Origin: Caldisericaceae bacterium
Lineage (GTDB): Bacteria > Calditrichota > Calditrichia > Calditrichales > Calditrichaceae
Assembly (NCBI GenBank): GCA_021160885.1
Contig: JAGHBR010000485.1
Location: 1-13,780 of the forward strand
Direction: 5' to 3'
DNA length: 13,780 nt
Below the pieces are notes generated by a model. It was not told the DNA's origin. It saw only the letters and a list, made by a program, of their open reading frames with translations, and did no database searches. Positions within the stretch are counted from its first letter, which is position 1. Each line of letters opens with the position of its first letter. A program made the translations under genes and the position numbers. Below, one piece after another: positions 1 through 12,600 of this stretch.

Positions 1-621
1 ATTCTCTTCCGATCGTAGCAGCACGATTGAACCCTCGTAAAATTTGGGCTGGTAATTGACCCAGGCCATGATTTGCGTTTCGTTAACAATAATGTAACGT
101 TTAAAATCGTTCAGGCGAACGTAACGCGGTATCACTTTGTGTTTTTTAGCCTTTTTAATAGCAACCTTAAATTGACTGGTTTCGTCCAGAGTGCGTAAAT
201 AATCAACATCTAATTTAAAATAACGTTTAAACATGTTGTAGAGCATTTCAGCCGTATCGGCCGGCTTTTCGTAGGTAATGTCTGGCCCCTGATCCAGTTG
301 CAATACAAGTCCCAGTTCATCGCCCATGGCTTTAAACTGCCTTGCCATTTCGTGGACAATAATTACGCCAAAAGACCAGCTGGAAATGAAATAAGGCCCG
401 ACTGGCTGTTTTTGCTTAATGGTTTGAATGTAGGCGCTGGCCATTTCTTCGATGGTTTTGTGCAGGGGGAGCTTGCCATCCAGGCCCTGAGCCTGAATTC
501 CGTACACAGAACGGTTGGTCTTTAATAGTTTGGCCAGTTCGGCGTAATGGTGTACACTACCGCCGGATGGGTGAATGAAAAACAGCGGCTGTCGATCATC
601 GCCTTTTTTGAGCTGAATTAA
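1..621 (-). other. TE: type I thioesterase domain, C-terminally cut by the window (residues 4261-4467+)
   Basis: This alpha/beta-hydrolase domain releases the finished peptide from T4 by hydrolysis or cyclisation. It starts with QPLFFIHPSGGSVHHYAELA, the usual first strand and oxyanion region. The nucleophile is S4343 in S-W-S-F-G-V, where most NRPS TEs have G-W-S-F-G-G. A likely catalytic Asp is D4370 in LQLDQGPD, 27 residues after the Ser, the same spacing as S80 to D107 of the surfactin TE. The catalytic His is not visible and should lie in the C-terminal part past base 1. The visible end is FYEGSIVLLRSEEN. Linear versus cyclic release cannot be told from this fragment. Confidence 0.9.
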
Positions 622-3600
622 AGAGGCGCCCGACTCAAAGGGTGCTTCTTCTTCAATCAGTTTGGCCATGTGTTCAATGGTCGGCTGGCGGAAAAAGTTG
701 ACCAGATTGACGTCTTTGCCCAATTGCTGTTCAACGGCGGTTAGCAATTTCATGGCCAATAGCGAATGACCGCCCAGGTCAAAAAAACTGTCTGTTACGC
801 CAATATTTGAACTGCCCAGAACCTCTTTCCAAATGTCCAGTAATCTGGTTTCCAGGGTGTTGCGCGGTTTAATTTTTTCTTTGATTTCACCGCTTACATC
901 GAACTGCGGTAGCGGCAAAGCACGGTAATTGATTTTGCCGTTTGGCGTCAGTGGAAATTCACTCAGGGTAACAAAGGCCGCTGGAACCATGTAATCGGGC
1001 AGCATGGATTTTACCTTTTCTTTCAGTTCGTCTAAATCAAAGGTTTGCTGGTCTTCGGGCAGGACGTAAGCCACCAGTCTAACTTCGTTGTCTGCTGTTT
1101 TGACCGCGTTAACGGCAGCATTTTTAACGCCAGGGTGTTTTTGCAGAACGGCTTCAATTTCACCCAATTCAACGCGAAAACCGCGGATTTTGACCTGTTT
1201 GTCGATGCGGCCCAAAAATTCCAGATTGCCGTCCGGTAAATAGCGCACCAGGTCGCCGGTGCGGTACAATCGTTGTCCGGGATTCTGGGCAAAAGGATTG
1301 GGTACAAACCGCTCGGCCGTTAAATCGGGACGATTCAAATAACCACGGGCCAGGCCCACGCCCCCGATGTAAAGCTCACCTGGCACACCAATTGGTTGGT
1401 GCACCATGGATTGGTTCAAAACGTAAACGTGAACATTGTGAATGGGGTGGCCAATTGGCACGGTAGCACCTTCAATCGGTTTGTCCACCAGATGGACAGT
1501 AGCGGCCACGGTATTTTCTGTTGGACCATAACCATTGACAAAATGCCGTCCTTTAGACCATTTGTTGGCAATTTCTGGGGTACAGGCTTCGCCAGCACTG
1601 GTAATGTTTTTTAAGTCCGGAAACTCATCGGGATTTAAAACAGCCAGTACAGAAGGGGGCAGCGTTACATTGGTGATTTTGTACGTTTTTAAAGCGTTAA
1701 CCAGACCGGTGCCCGAAAGTAGAGTCTCCCGATCAATCAAATAAAGTGTGGCACCGTTTAGCAAAGTGTCAAAAATTTCATCCACCGAAGCATCGAAACT
1801 GAAGGAAGCGAACTGTAACACGCGGCTGTTTTGCTTGATGCCGTAAAATGCACCAAGCGAGTAAACCAGATTAATCACACCCTGGTGTTGCAGCATGGTT
1901 CCTTTTGGCCGGCCGGTGGAACCGGAAGTGTAAATGATGTAAGCCAGGTTTTGTGGTGTGTTTACCAGTTGCGGATTCTGTTCGGAGAATTGAGTAAGTT
2001 GATCTTCAATAGTTTCAAGGGCAATAATGGTTCCGGTGAAATGTTCAAATTTTTCTTTTAAATGTTTACTGGTAATCAACCATTGAGCCTGACTGTCGGT
2101 TAACATGTAATCAATGCGTTCCTGCGGGTACTCCGGATCTACTGGCAGGTAGGCGCCGCCAGCTTTTAGCACGGCTAACAAGCTGATGATCATTTGCGGG
2201 CTGCGTTCCAGTGAAATGGCTACAATTTTTTCAGGGCCCACACCATTCTGACGCAAAAAGTGAGCCAGACGGTTAGCCTGAGCATTTAGTTGCGCAAAGC
2301 TCAATTGTTCATCTTTAAAAACCAGTGCGGTTTTGTCGGGATGGCGAGTTACACGTTGTTCAAAAAGAGTTTGAATGCAAATATTAAGAGGCGGTTCAGA
2401 TGGGATCTGGTTCCATTCATGGGTAAACAACCGGACTTCTTCGTCTGTGATGAGCGGTAGACGGGAGACCGGTTGATGAGGCATTTGTAAAATGGCTTCT
2501 AACAATTTCTGAAAATGGCTGTGCAACCGTTCAATCGTTTCTTTACGGAACAGATCAGTGTTGTACTCAAATTCAGCAAATAAACCATCTTCAGTTTCCA
2601 TAACAACCAGCGACAGATCGTATTTAGCGATTTTTTGTTCCGGAATGATGGGTTCCAGACGCACTTTGCTTAGTTGGACTGGTTGCATGGGCGTATTCTG
2701 CATGACGAACATGACCTGAAAAATAGGCGCATGGCTCATGTCCCGTTCGGGCTGTAAAATTTCTACCAGATTTTCAAAGGGTAAATCCTGATGGGCGTAG
2801 GCTTCCAGGGTGTTTTGCCGTACGCGGCGCAGTAAAGTGGCAAAATCAGGATCGTCATCAAATTCGCCTTTGAGCACCAGATTATTGACAAAAAAACCTA
2901 TCAGGTTTTCCAGCTCAGTTTGCGTGCGGTTGGCGATGGGCGAACCTACTAAAATGGTCTCCTGGTTTGTGTAGCGGTACAGTAGAGTTTGAAAGGCGGC
3001 TAATAGGGTCATGAACAATGTAGCGCCATTCTCATGGGCCAGGGTTTTCAAGCGGTTGAGCAATTCTGCTGGATAAAGACGATCTAAGCTGGCACCGTTA
3101 AAGGTTTGTACAGGTGGTCGCGGAAAATCCGTGGGTAGATTCAAAGGTTCGGGATTAAGACCAATGGTCTTTTTCCAGTAATTAATCTGTTCTTCCAGAA
3201 CCTCACCGCTCAGCCATTCACGTTGCCATACGGCGAAATCAGCGTATTGAATGGGCAGCTCCGGTAATTGCGGAATAGTTTCCTTTAAAAAGCTCTCGTA
3301 AACCTGTGCAAATTCACGAATCAAAACGCTGACCGACCAGCCATCGGAAATGATGTGATGCATGTTAAACAGTACCACATGTTGATCGTCAGCTAATTTC
3401 AGCACTTTTACCCGGAACAGGGGACCAACCTCTAAATCAAATGGCTCCATGGCGTCTTCAGTGGCCAGGCGCAGAGCTTCCTGTTCGCGTTCTTTCTCTG
3501 GCAGATGGCTTAAATCAATTAAAGGAGGTTTTAGTTCTAAATGTTCTTTAATGATTTGTAACGGAGTGCCATTCTTGTTCGTAAACGTGGTGCGTAATGT

Positions 3601-6600
3601 TTCATGGCGTTCTACCAAAAAATTCAGCGTTTTTTCAAAGACGTGCAAATTAAAATCACCATTAATTTTAAGTGCCGTGGGAATGTTGTAAGTGGCATTG
3701 TCTGGTGCTAATTGATCCAAAAACCATAACCGTTGCTGGGAAAACGACAGAGGCAGGTCCTGGTCTCGCGGAATGCGTTTGAAAGGCGGCAGTTGTGGCC
3801 CTTTTTGTTTTAAACGTTGCTCTTCAATAACCGTTACCAGGCGGGCTACGGTTGGATTCTCAAAAATGCTGATTAAAGGAATTTCCACATTAAAGGCATC
3901 GCGAATGCGTGAAGCCAATTGTGTGGCCAGCAGAGAATGACCGCCTAAATTAAAGAAACTTTCTGTTACGCTCACCCTGTCCAGATTTAAAATTTCGGCA
4001 AAAATTTGGGCCAATAATTCTTCTTCTGATGTACGTGGCGCCACGTATTTTTCTTCTTGCAAAGCCTGGTAATCAGGCGCAGGCAAAGCCCGCCGATCTA
4101 TTTTGCCATTGGGCGTCAGGGGAAATTCTGTTAAAAAGACGACAGCCTGGGGCGACATGTAATCAGGCAAAAATTGAGCACAATAGGATTTAATTTCTTC
4201 TGCTTCAGGTGTTTGCTGTTCGCTGACCAGGCAGTAGGCCACCAGGAGTTTTTGCCCGGGTTGATCTTCACGAGCCAGTACAATGGCATTTTCAATTTGC
4301 GGATGTTGAGTCAGGACATTTTCGATTTCTTCTAATTCAATTCGAAAACCGCGAATTTTAACCTGAAAATCGACACGGCCTAAAAATTCGATATTCCCGT
4401 CTGGTAAAAAGCGACACAAATCGCCGGTTTTGTAAAGGCGTTCGCCAGGCTGGCTGGCAAAAGGATTGGGCACAAAACGCTCTGCGGTTAGATCCGGTCG
4501 ATTCAAATAACCGCGAGCCAGGTTCAGACCACCGATGTACAGTTCGCCAGGTACACCAATGGGGAGAACCATCATTTCTTTGTTCAGAATGTAGAGTTTC
4601 ACATTACCAATGGGACGGCCAATGGGTACTACTGTGCCCTGAGGTTCCTGAGTTACAAAATAGCGTGAAGCGCAAACCGTGTTTTCTGTCGGCCCGTAAG
4701 CGTTTAAAAAACGAACATGAGAGTGCCATTTTTTTGCCAGACCAACCGAACAGGCTTCGCCGGCAGAAACCAGAGTTTTTAAGGTAGGCACATCCTCAGG
4801 CTCAATCAATGATGAAACCGAAGGGGGCAGAGTAATGACCGAAATCTGGTAATGATTAATGGTTCTGGCCACGTCAAGAATTTCGTCGCGGTCAGCCAAA
4901 ACCAGAGCTGCTCCACTGATCAAGGTAGTAAAAATTTCAGAGACGGAAGCATCAAAACTAAAGCTGGCAAATTGTAAAACGCGGCTTTCAGGTTGCAATG
5001 CAAAATCTTTAATCTGTTCCAGAGTCAGGTTCACCAGACCCTGGTGCTGTAACATGGCACCTTTAGGCTGACCGGTTGAGCCGGAAGTGTAAATCATGTA
5101 AGCTAAATTCAAAGGACTGTTGTTCGCCGGTAGGTTGTCTACCGGCTGGTCTGTCAGGGTTTTCTGTAAATCTTCAAACGTCAGGATTTTTACATTCTGC
5201 TCGATAAACAACGGTTTTAGAGCTTCCTGAGTTAAAAGAACCGGTGTCCGAGCATCCTGTAAAATGTAGGCAATGCGTTCAGTCGGGTAGTGTGGATCGA
5301 TGGGCAGGTACACGCCTCCGGACTTTAAAATGGCTAACAAACCAATGACCATTTCCGGTGAGCGCTCAACAGAAATGGCTACCGGAATTTCGGGCCCAAT
5401 GCCCTGGCTACGCAGGTAGTGGGCCAGTTGGTTGGCTTTTTGATTTAATTGCTCAAAAGTCAGAGTCTGATCTTTGTAAATCAGAGCCGGACGCCGGGCA
5501 AATTGCTGAACCGTTTGTTCAAACAGGGTGTGGATGAGCTGTGGCTCTGGTAAAGGAGTTGCTGTTTGATTCCATTCTTCGGTGATCAATTGCTTATCCT
5601 GGGGACTGACCAATTCAAAGCGAGCCAATGGTTTTTGTGGATTTTGAAGCAACTGTTGGAGTAAATGGCTAAAATGCCCGGCCATGCGTTCAATAGTTGT
5701 CTTTTCAAACAAATCGGTGTTGTACTCAAATTCGTAAAAATAACCGTCAGGTGCTTCGGCCATGACCAGAGTTAAATCAAACTTGGCCGTGCGCTCTTCG
5801 GCCTCTAATACTTCTAAGCGAATGGAAGGGAATTCCATTTGTTGTGAACCGGGCGGCGTGTTCTGTAAGACGAACATTACCTGAAACAGAGGAGAATGAC
5901 TCATGTCGCGTTCGGGCTGTAACACCTCGACCAGTTGCTCAAAAGGCAAATCCTGATGGGCATAAGCGCCGAGCGTGGTTTCACGAACCTGAGCCAGTAG
6001 TTCTTCAAAAGTGTTCACCAGATTAAAATCGCTGCGTAGCACCAGAGTGTTGACAAAAAAACCAATCAGGTCTTCGGTGGCTCGATGGTTACGATTGGCA
6101 ATTGGAGAACCTACTAAAATCTCATCCTGATTGGCGTAATGGTGCAACAACGTTTGAAACGCAGCCAGCAAAACCATAAATGGCGTAACGGAGTAGCGTT
6201 GTGCCAGTTGGTTTAAATTGTCGGACAGTTCTTTACTTAGTTGTCCGGCTACAGCATCTCCATGAAATGTTTGAACCGGAGGCCGCGGGTGATCCAGAGG
6301 TAAATTGAGCAGTGGAGGATTGATCCCGATCTTCTTTTTCCAGTATTCTAATTGTTTCTCTAAAACTTCGTCTTTCAGCCAGCTTCGTTGCCAGGCGGCA
6401 AAATCGGCGTACTGAATGGGTAGTTCGGGTAAAGGTGAGGGTAATCCTTTGCTAAAGGCTTCGTAAAGCGCGCCGACTTCACGCATGAACACGCCAGTGG
6501 ACCAGCCATCCGAAATAATATGATGCATGGTGAACATGAAAATATGGTCATGACTCGAAAGTTTAACTAATTGCAAACGGAACAGCGGCCACTGATCCAG

Positions 6601-9600
6601 TTTAAAGGGTTGCATGGCATCCTGGTTGAGCAACTGGCGTACTTCTTCATCCTGGTTCGGTGCGTTTTGCAAATCAATGACCGGGAGTTCGAATTGGACT
6701 TCGTCTAAAATTTTTTGTTCAGGCTGGCCATTGTTGTTCACAAAAATGGTGCGCAAAACTTCGTGCCTGCGGATGATCTCATTTACGGCCTGCTCCAGAG
6801 CCTGAACATTTAGCTGACCTTTAATGCGTACGGCAGCCGGAATATTGTAAAAGGGGCTGTCCGGCGAAAGCTGATCTAAAAACCACAGACGTTGCTGGGC
6901 AAAAGACAGCGGTAAATGACCTTCTCTGGGTTGCCTGGTTAAAGGCGGCATTTTAATACCAGCCGTTTGCAAGCGGGCCTGTTCAATTTTCAGGGCCAAT
7001 TCGGCAATAGTCGGCGCTTCGAACAGGTCTTTTAAGGGCAGTTCCACGCCAAAGGATTCGCGAATGCGCGACATCAGCTGGGTGGCCAACAGGGAATGGC
7101 CGCCTAATTCAAAAAAGTTGTTGTGCACCCCTACCTGTGGTAAGTGTAAAATTTCCTGCCAGATGGCGGCTAAAATTTCTTCGTCGGCGGTGCGTGGCGC
7201 TACAAATTCAGCCTGTTGTTCGCTGGCCGTGTAATCAGGTTTGGGAAGGGCTTTGCGGTCGATTTTGCCGTTGGGCGTAAGTGGAAAACTTTCCAGCACC
7301 ACAAACCAGCCAGGCACCATGTAATCGGGTAAACGTTCTTTTAAAAAGGCCCGCAAACTCGGTTCGTCAAAAGTCTCTTTGTTGGTGGGAATGATGTAAG
7401 CGACCAGACGTGGATCATTGGCAAAATCGTGACGCACCAGCGCCACGGCATCCTGCACCTGTTCATTCTCCTGCAGCACATTTTCGATTTCACCTAATTC
7501 GATGCGGTAACCACGAATTTTGACCTGAAAATCAACTCGACCGATGAATTCCATCTGGCCATTTTTCAGGTAGCGAACCAGATCACCGGTTCTGTACAAT
7601 CGCGCTCCTTTTTCCTCAGAAAAGGGATCGGGTACGAATCGTTCGGCAGTTAAATCCGGGCGATTTAAGTAACCACGGGCTACACCAGCTCCACCGATGT
7701 ACAGCTCACCTGGTACGCCAATGGGAACGGGTTGTAAATGGCGATCCAGCACGTAAACTCTGGTGTTGGGGATAGCCCGGCCAATGGGAACAGAACCGCT
7801 ACCGTGCCACTCATGGGCTTCAAAAACCACGCATCCCACCACGGTTTCAGTGGGGCCGTACTCGTTAAAGAGCAACGTATCTGGCGCATGTTTTTGCCAG
7901 AATTCAATCTGATCGGCGGTTAGATTTTCGCCGCCAATGATGAAGGCGTGTGTTAAACCTTCTGCCTGGTGCGGACTAATCTGCTGACTGAGCAATTCCA
8001 GGTGGGCAGGAGTAATTTTAATTAAACTGAAATCACGGTATTGTAACAAAGCCTGACCCAGGGCGTCGATTTCGGTGTGTTCTGGAATCAGAAAAACGGT
8101 TTTACCACTAATCAATGGGGCGTAAATGGCTGTTACGGTAGCGTCAAAAGCCAGAGTGGAGTGAATTAACGATCCCTGTCCTTTGTCCAGCGGGTAGGCG
8201 CTTACTACCCAGTTCAGGTAGTTGGCCAGGCCCTGATGGTGAATAAGCGTGCCTTTAGGTCGGCCTGTTGAACCGGAGGTGTAAATGACGTAACACAGAT
8301 TTTGCCCTTCGATGGGCAGGTTGGGATTGGCATCGCTTTCGGTTTCGATGGCCAGCCATTCACTGTCAATTTTTAGCACGGGTACCTGGTGCTCTGGTAG
8401 TTGACTGGCGGTCTGCTCGGTACTGATGATCCGTTGCAGGCCCGCATCTTCAATCATGAACTTTAATCGTTCCTGCGGGTAATGAACGTCTAATGGTACG
8501 TAAGCCCCGCCAGCTTTTAAGATGCCCAGTAAGGCAATGATCATTTCCGGAGAACGTTCCACAGCCACGCCGATTAACTGATCGGGTTGAAGCCCCTGTC
8601 TGAGCAAATAATGCGCCAATTGATTGGCCTTGCGGTTTAATTCCTGGTAGGTTAAAGTCTGGCCGTTCATTTCCACTGCGATCTGTGAGCCTTTTTGAGC
8701 GACCTGCTGCTCAAACATGTCGATTACGGTTCCATTTAAAACCGGTACGGCTGGTTTGCCATTCCAGCTTTCCAACAACAGGCGTTTTTCTTCTTCTGTG
8801 ATGAATTCTATTTGATCAACTGGTTGATCCGGGTGTTTGACCAGCCCTTCAGCCAGATTCACCAGATGTTTAATAAAACGTTCGATGGTTTCTTCATCAA
8901 ACAGATCGGTGTTAAATTCCAGGGCGCCACTAAAATGATCGGCTTCTTCTAACATGAACAGCGTCATGTCGAATTTAGCCGTTTTACTGTGAGCTTCGAT
9001 GGGTTGTAATTGCAACTCAGAATGCGGTGCCTGCATTTCGGAACGTCCGGAAGTTTGCAAAGCGAACATGACCTGGAAAATAGGGGAGTGACTTAAATTA
9101 CGTTCGGGTTGCAAAGCATCGACCAGTTTTTCAAAAGGTAAATCCTGATGAGCGTAAGCGGCCAGCGCGGTTTCGCGCACCTGTTTTAATAATTGCTGGA
9201 AAGTAGGCCGCTCATCAAAACGTGTGCGAATGGCCAGGGTGTTGACAAAAAACCCGATTAAATTTTCGATTTCCGGGTGATTGCGGTTGGCAATCGGTGT
9301 TCCAATGACAATATCGTCCTGCCCGGAATAACGATGTAAAATGGTCTGGAACAAAGCCAGCAAAACCATGAATTCTGTGGCTCCAGTCTTGTGAGCCAGG
9401 TCTTTTAAGGCATTTGAAACTTCGGGCGAGAGATGGAAGGTTTTGTACGAACCGTTAAAGGTCTGTACAGCCGGGCGCGGTCGATCGGTAGGTAGCTCCA
9501 GAACAGGCGGAGCGCCTTCTAATTGTTTTTTCCAGAATTCAATCTCTTTGTCTAAAACCTCGCCTTTTAACCAGTTACGCTGCCAGTAGGCAAAATCGGC

Positions 9601-12600
9601 GTACTGAATTTGTAACGGAGGCAAAGGATTTTCATCGCCACGGCTAAAGGCATCGTAAATGATGGCCATTTCACGCAACAATACATTGGTTGACCAGTTG
9701 TCGCCAATGATGTGGTGCATGATTAAAATGACCACGTGTTCATTAATGCCGGTGCGTACCAGTTCCAGATGAAACAACGGCAAACGGTCGATGGCAATGG
9801 ACCGCCAGGCCTGTTCATTAACCAGACGTTGTACCTCGGCTTCCCGTTCGTCCGGCGGCAGGTGAGTTAAATCGGTAACCGGAATTTGCACTTCAAACGG
9901 TTCATGAATGACCTGTAATGGTTCACCATCCTGGTTGTGGAAGGTGGTGCGTAGCGCTTCATGACGTTTGATGACTTCGTTCAGGCTGCGTTGTAAAACA
10001 TCTACTTTAAGAGGCCCGATGATGCGGTAAGTTTCCGGCAAATTGTAAAATGGGCTGTCGGGTTCCAATTGAGCCAGAAACCACAAACGCTGCTGAGCAA
10101 ACGAAAGAGGCAACTCCTGATCGCGGCTGACCGGTACAATAGGCGGAATTTGAATGCCTTCGCTGGCCAGTTTTTGTTGATCAATGACCATGGCCAGTCC
10201 ACCGACCGTGGGTTTTTCAAAAACATGGCGCAAAGGTAATTCGATGCCAAACCGTTCTTTAATGCGTGAAACCAGTTGGGTGGCCAGCAGCGAATGTCCG
10301 CCCAATTCGAAGAAATTGTGATTCGAGCCAACTTTTTCCACAGAGAGCAACTGGCTGTAAATTTCGGCCAGCACTTCTTCTGTTGGCGTGCGGGGCGCTT
10401 CGTACTCCATTTCAATGGTTTCCAGCAACAGCTTCTGATCCGGGCGGGGCAACGCTCGGCGGTTAACCTTGCCGTTGGGAGTTAAAGGCATTTTTTCCAG
10501 TTCTACAAAACCGGCCGGTACCATGTAATCTGGTAAGCAGTCTAACAAAAAGTGACGTAATTCTTTATTGGTTGGACTTTTCCCTTCTACCGGCACAAAG
10601 TAGCCAATGAGCTTTTTGTCGCCAGGAGTGTCTTCCCGTAAAACAACGGCCGCAGTTTGCACATCAGGATGTTCGCTGAGCGCGGTTTCTACTTCGCCCA
10701 ATTCCACACGGAAGCCGCGGATTTTAACCTGGTCGTCGGCGCGACCCAAGAATTCAATGTTGCCGTCTGGCAGGTAGCGGGCCACGTCGCCCGTTTTGTA
10801 CATGCGATCGCCCGGTTGTTTACTGAAGGGATTGGGTAAAAAGCGTTCGGCGGTTAAATCGGGCCGATTAAAGTAGCCGCGGGCCACGCCCAGGCCGCCC
10901 ACGTACAATTCGCCGCGCACGCCAATGGGTACAGGTTGTAAAAACTGGTCTAAAATGTAAATAGTCATGTTTTCGAAAGGTCGGCCAATGGGCACCAGGC
11001 GGTCGCCAGGCAGATTGAGTTCTTTACTTTCAAAGAATGTACTGTCAATGGTGGCTTCGGTCAGGCCAAAAGAATTTATTAAGCGTGTTTCAGGTCCGGT
11101 AAAACTTAAAAACTTTTTGTACTCATTCACGTACCAGATGTCCGAACCAGCGATTAAATCCCGGAAGAAGTCTAATTTCTGGTTGGTCTCTTCCAGGTAC
11201 TGGATTAAATTACGCAGCACGGCTGGTACAAACTCGGCAATGGTGACCTGTTCGCGAACCATCAGATCGTAAAGTTCAGCGGCTTCTAAGAGAATTTCTC
11301 TGGGTGTGAGTACCAGTTTTCCCCCGGAGCACAAACCACGGGTCCAGTCGCCGGAAAAGACGTCGAACGAGAAACTGGCCATTTGCAGATGGGAACGCGC
11401 TCGCGTGCGCAGTTCGTAGGCCGTTTCCCAGGCCAGGTAAGCATTGACCAGCGATTTGTGCTGAATCATGGTTCCTTTGGCCTTACCCGTGGAACCGGAA
11501 GTGTAAATCATGTACACCAGATTTTCGGGACGGACCGGGAAAGCGGGGTTGTCGTCATTCAGCTCGGCGCAGGCTGACCAATGTTCATCAATCAAAAAGA
11601 CCTGCCCACTAAAATGAGGGAGTAAATCCTGCAAACTCTTTTGTGTAATCAAAAAGTTTACACCAGCGTCTTCTAACATGTAATTCAATCGTTCTTCCGG
11701 GTAGGAGGGATCGAGGGGCAGGTAGGCACCGCCGGATTTAACCACGCCTAACACTGCCACCAGCAAATGGGCCTGGCGTTCGAGCATCACACCAACCACT
11801 GTTTCTGGACGTACGCCCTGTTTGTGCAGCCAGCGCGCCAGTTGGTTGGCCCGCTGATTGAGCTGTTCGTAAGTCAAAGTCTGGTCAGGGGCCACAACGG
11901 CAGGGGCTTGGGGGTTTTCTGCCACTCGTCGTTCAAACAGATGATGGATGCACAGGTCGGGTTCACGAGGCGCGGCTGTGTCGTTCCACTCGACTAAAAT
12001 GAGCCGCAATTCATCAGGCGCCAGAAAATTTACGTTTAGCACATGTTGTGCGGGGTTTTCCATGAGGACCGCACACAATTGTTTAAAATGGCGCGCCAGA
12101 CGCTGAATGGTGCTGCGGTCAAATAGATCGGTATTGTACTCGATATCAACCATTAGACCCCGGCTGCCCTCTGTAATGGAAAAGGTCAGGTCGTGCGTAG
12201 ATGTCCCCATGTCCACATCAATTTGCTCAAAAGCAATGTCGCCTACGCGCGTGCCTTTCATGGGTGCGTTTTGCAAAATAAGCATGACCTGAAAGAGCGG
12301 CGGATAGCTCATGTCACGACTGGGTTGCAGGGCATCAACCAGGTACTCAAATGGTAAATCCTGGTGTTCATAGGCTTTTAGAGTAATCTCTTTCTCTCTT
12401 TGAAACAATTCGTCAAAAGTAGGATTGTCTTCCAGATGGCTACGTAAAACCAGAGTATTGATGAACAGACCAATCAGAGGTTCAATTTCAGCTCGGTTAC
12501 GGTTGGCAATGGGCGTACCAATGCTAATGTCTGTCTGGCCGGAGTAACGGGCCAGTAAAGTTTTTAAAGCGGCAGAAAGCACCATGAACAGTGTGCCGCC

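Noticed and set aside
8773..10407. Epimerisation or dual C/E activity between modules
   Set aside because: T1, T2 and T3 are each followed within about 25 residues by a normal C domain start, and no second His motif typical of dual C/E domains is visible at the N-terminus of C2, C3 or C4.
10002..10415. A 137-residue minus-strand open frame in another phase, and about twenty shorter plus-strand open frames across the window
   Set aside because: All but the region's far upstream end overlap the NRPS frame, which shows conserved motifs throughout. None of them shows a recognisable domain, so they are chance open frames.
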